Shown piece after piece: positions 55,550-56,754 of a stretch of 56,754 nucleotides of DNA (position 1 is the first letter of the stretch; each line of letters opens with the position of its first letter). The position numbers and the translations under genes are program-made. The notes beneath the pieces were generated by a model. The model did no database searches. It saw nothing but the letters and a program-made list of their open reading frames with translations, and had not been told where the DNA came from. The stretch is from Oleiharenicola sp. (lineage in GTDB: Bacteria > Verrucomicrobiota > Verrucomicrobiia > Opitutales > Opitutaceae), in contig JANYDW010000023.1 in NCBI GenBank assembly GCA_025363455.1, positions 1 through 56,754 on the forward strand, in the 5' to 3' direction.

Positions 55550-56754
55550 GGAAAGGTGATGCGGAAAGTGGCTCCGGGTCTCCCGATGTCGGGGACAATG
55601 ATGGTCGCCCGGTGCTCATGCAAGATATCTGCGCAAACGGCGAGGCCGAGACCCATGCCCTTGGTCTTGGTGGAGACGAAGGGGTGGAAGAGGCGCGCGC
55701 GCTGTTCAGGGGGGATGCCGGGGCCGTTGTCTGATACCTCCAGAATGATGCTGCCGCTGGGGGAATTGCGGGACCGGAGCTGCACGCGACGCTCACCTTC
55801 CTGGTTTTCGAGGGCTTGGAAGGCATTTATTAGCAAATTTATCAACACCTGCCGCATCGCGCTCGCGTCGGCCCAGATGGTGTCGGCCGTGGCATTGAAT
55901 TGTGAGGTGAGAGAGACGCCCGCTTCCTGTGCGCGGGTGAGCATGAGATCGGATGTCTCCTGTATGATTGTGTGGAGGGAGACCCGCTCCAAAACGTGCC
56001 GGCGAGGGTTGGAGAGATCGAGCAGTTGCTGGGTCAGGCTATCGATACGCTCTACTTCAGCGGGGATCAGCTGACTGAAACGGCGACGGAAATCCGGGTC
56101 GTCAAAGCGGGTGGACAGGAGGTGGGAGAAGGTCTTGATCGAAACCAAGGGATTGCGGATTTCGTGGGCGAGACTGGCCCCGATGAGGCCGATGGTAGCG
56201 AGCTGCTCGGACTGGCGCGCCTGCATGGACAGGCGCGAACGGGCGAGGATGTTGTCCATGAACTCGGCGACTTCCTGCACTTGCTGGACCTCGGGGTAGG
56301 TGAATGGGCGATGGTTGATTTTGACGCCGAGAGCCATCAGGAGCGAGGGCGAGGCACTCCCGCGCGGGGCGGTGACGATAAGGCCAAGATTGAACTCGGT
56401 GACAAACTGCCGGAGATCCACCAGCCCGGGTTCCGGCCGCAAACGTTGGAGGGCCTCGGGCGTAGTCCAGCCCTGTTTGCAGAGGGCGGGATAACCCGGC
56501 CGGTCCTTCGACAGCTCGATATTGCCTGAGACAAAGACCTCGCCGCTGTCAAAGAGCAGGGCCGCGTAGTTGGTCTGGCTCCAGGACCGGAGGAGGGCCT
56601 CGAATTCCGCGATGAGTTTGGCCGGATCGTTTTCGCGCCGGGCCAGGTCGAGGGCGGATTGGCGCGTGGCCGTGGTATGTTGCCACGGGTTGAGGTTGAA
56701 CCATTCCCGGGACTTGCGGTGGAGCCAGAAGGCGAGGGTGCTGCTGAGGGTGAT
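55528..56754 (-). CDS. Sensor histidine kinase, 5' end outside window
   Basis: The frame is open to the window edge, so the N-terminus is missing; at least 408 residues are seen. Upstream of the catalytic part is a GAF-like region (LIAEFEALLRSW, YAALLFDSGEVFVSGN). The kinase core is complete: H-box SLAHEIRNPLVSIKTFSH, N-box MRQVLINLLINAFQA, G1 VSDNGPGIPP, F-box HPFVSTKTKGMGLGLAV. It should autophosphorylate and pass phosphate to an unseen receiver, possibly together with the overlapping degenerate kinase gene. No response regulator is in the window. Confidence 0.9.
   Translation of the reverse strand: MTLSSTLAFWLHRKSREWFNLNPWQHTTATRQSALDLARRENDPAKLIAEFEALLRSWSQTNYAALLFDSGEVFVSGNIELSKDRPGYPALCKQGWTTPEALQRLRPEPGLVDLRQFVTEFNLGLIVTAPRGSASPSLLMALGVKINHRPFTYPEVQQVQEVAEFMDNILARSRLSMQARQSEQLATIGLIGASLAHEIRNPLVSIKTFSHLLSTRFDDPDFRRRFSQLIPAEVERIDSLTQQLLDLSNPRRHVLERVSLHTIIQETSDLMLTRAQEAGVSLTSQFNATADTIWADASAMRQVLINLLINAFQALENQEGERRVQLRSRNSPSGSIILEVSDNGPGIPPEQRARLFHPFVSTKTKGMGLGLAVCADILHEHRATIIVPDIGRPGATFRITFPCPPPSS

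Overview
The window looks like chromosomal DNA of a GC-rich Gram-negative bacterium of the Verrucomicrobiota, most likely Opitutaceae-like. This is inferred from gene content (FmdB-like and DUF5069 proteins, TIGR03067 domain, four-helix-bundle suffix protein, YfbK-type VWA proteins next to ECF sigma factors, Bat operon) and from the dense intergenic repeats. No rRNA, tRNA, CRISPR array, insertion sequence or phage gene was seen.

Layout. 0.1-7.0 kb (+): an Fsr-type MFS exporter, a structured repeat element, a full-length pyruvate:ferredoxin oxidoreductase (nifJ), its usual dihydroorotate-dehydrogenase-like partner, and a four-helix-bundle protein. 7.0-20.3 kb (-): one respiratory complex I operon, transcribed nuoA-B-C-D-I-H-J-K-L-M-M-N. 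It lacks nuoE, nuoF and nuoG and has two NuoM-type subunits plus a long NuoL. A small single-cluster ferredoxin is divergent from it at 20.5 kb. 20.9-25.8 kb: PLP threonine/serine dehydratase, glyoxalase I, OGG1-type glycosylase, a secreted protein and a peptide-binding lipoprotein. 25.9-31.5 kb (+): an 845-aa protein joining a sigma-like region, an anti-sigma-like segment, a membrane helix and a VWA domain, followed by a normal ECF sigma gene and a separate membrane VWA protein. 31.7-38.9 kb: mostly single housekeeping genes (YhcH, RlmJ, Hsp20, MazG-like, two DUF5069, FmdB-like, GluQ, LOG, Nudix). 39.0-46.7 kb (-): moxR-DUF58-batA-batB/C-batD/E. 46.8-50.4 kb: GGQ release-factor-like protein, MOSC protein, TIGR03067 protein, RmuC. 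50.7-53.4 kb (-): three tightly spaced genes for secreted proteins of unknown function, visibly AT-richer than the surroundings. 53.7-56.75 kb (-): two sensor-kinase genes, the upstream one cut by the window edge.

How it fits together. PFOR makes reduced ferredoxin; a complex I lacking the NADH-input module in its operon, next to a ferredoxin gene, could take electrons from ferredoxin and pass them to quinone. Four antiporter-like subunits (L, M, M, N) suggest extra ion pumping per cycle. This is inference; nuoEFG may lie elsewhere.

The second theme is repeats. The gaps hold (a) REP/REPIN-like paired hairpins with GTAG or GGAG heads, (b) short phrase arrays with periods of 7, 8, 9 or 10 bp, commonly in inverted pairs, and (c) ~75-170 bp elements with inverted ends, each present two or three times. 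Several run into coding sequence, where they supply stop codons or extra protein segments.
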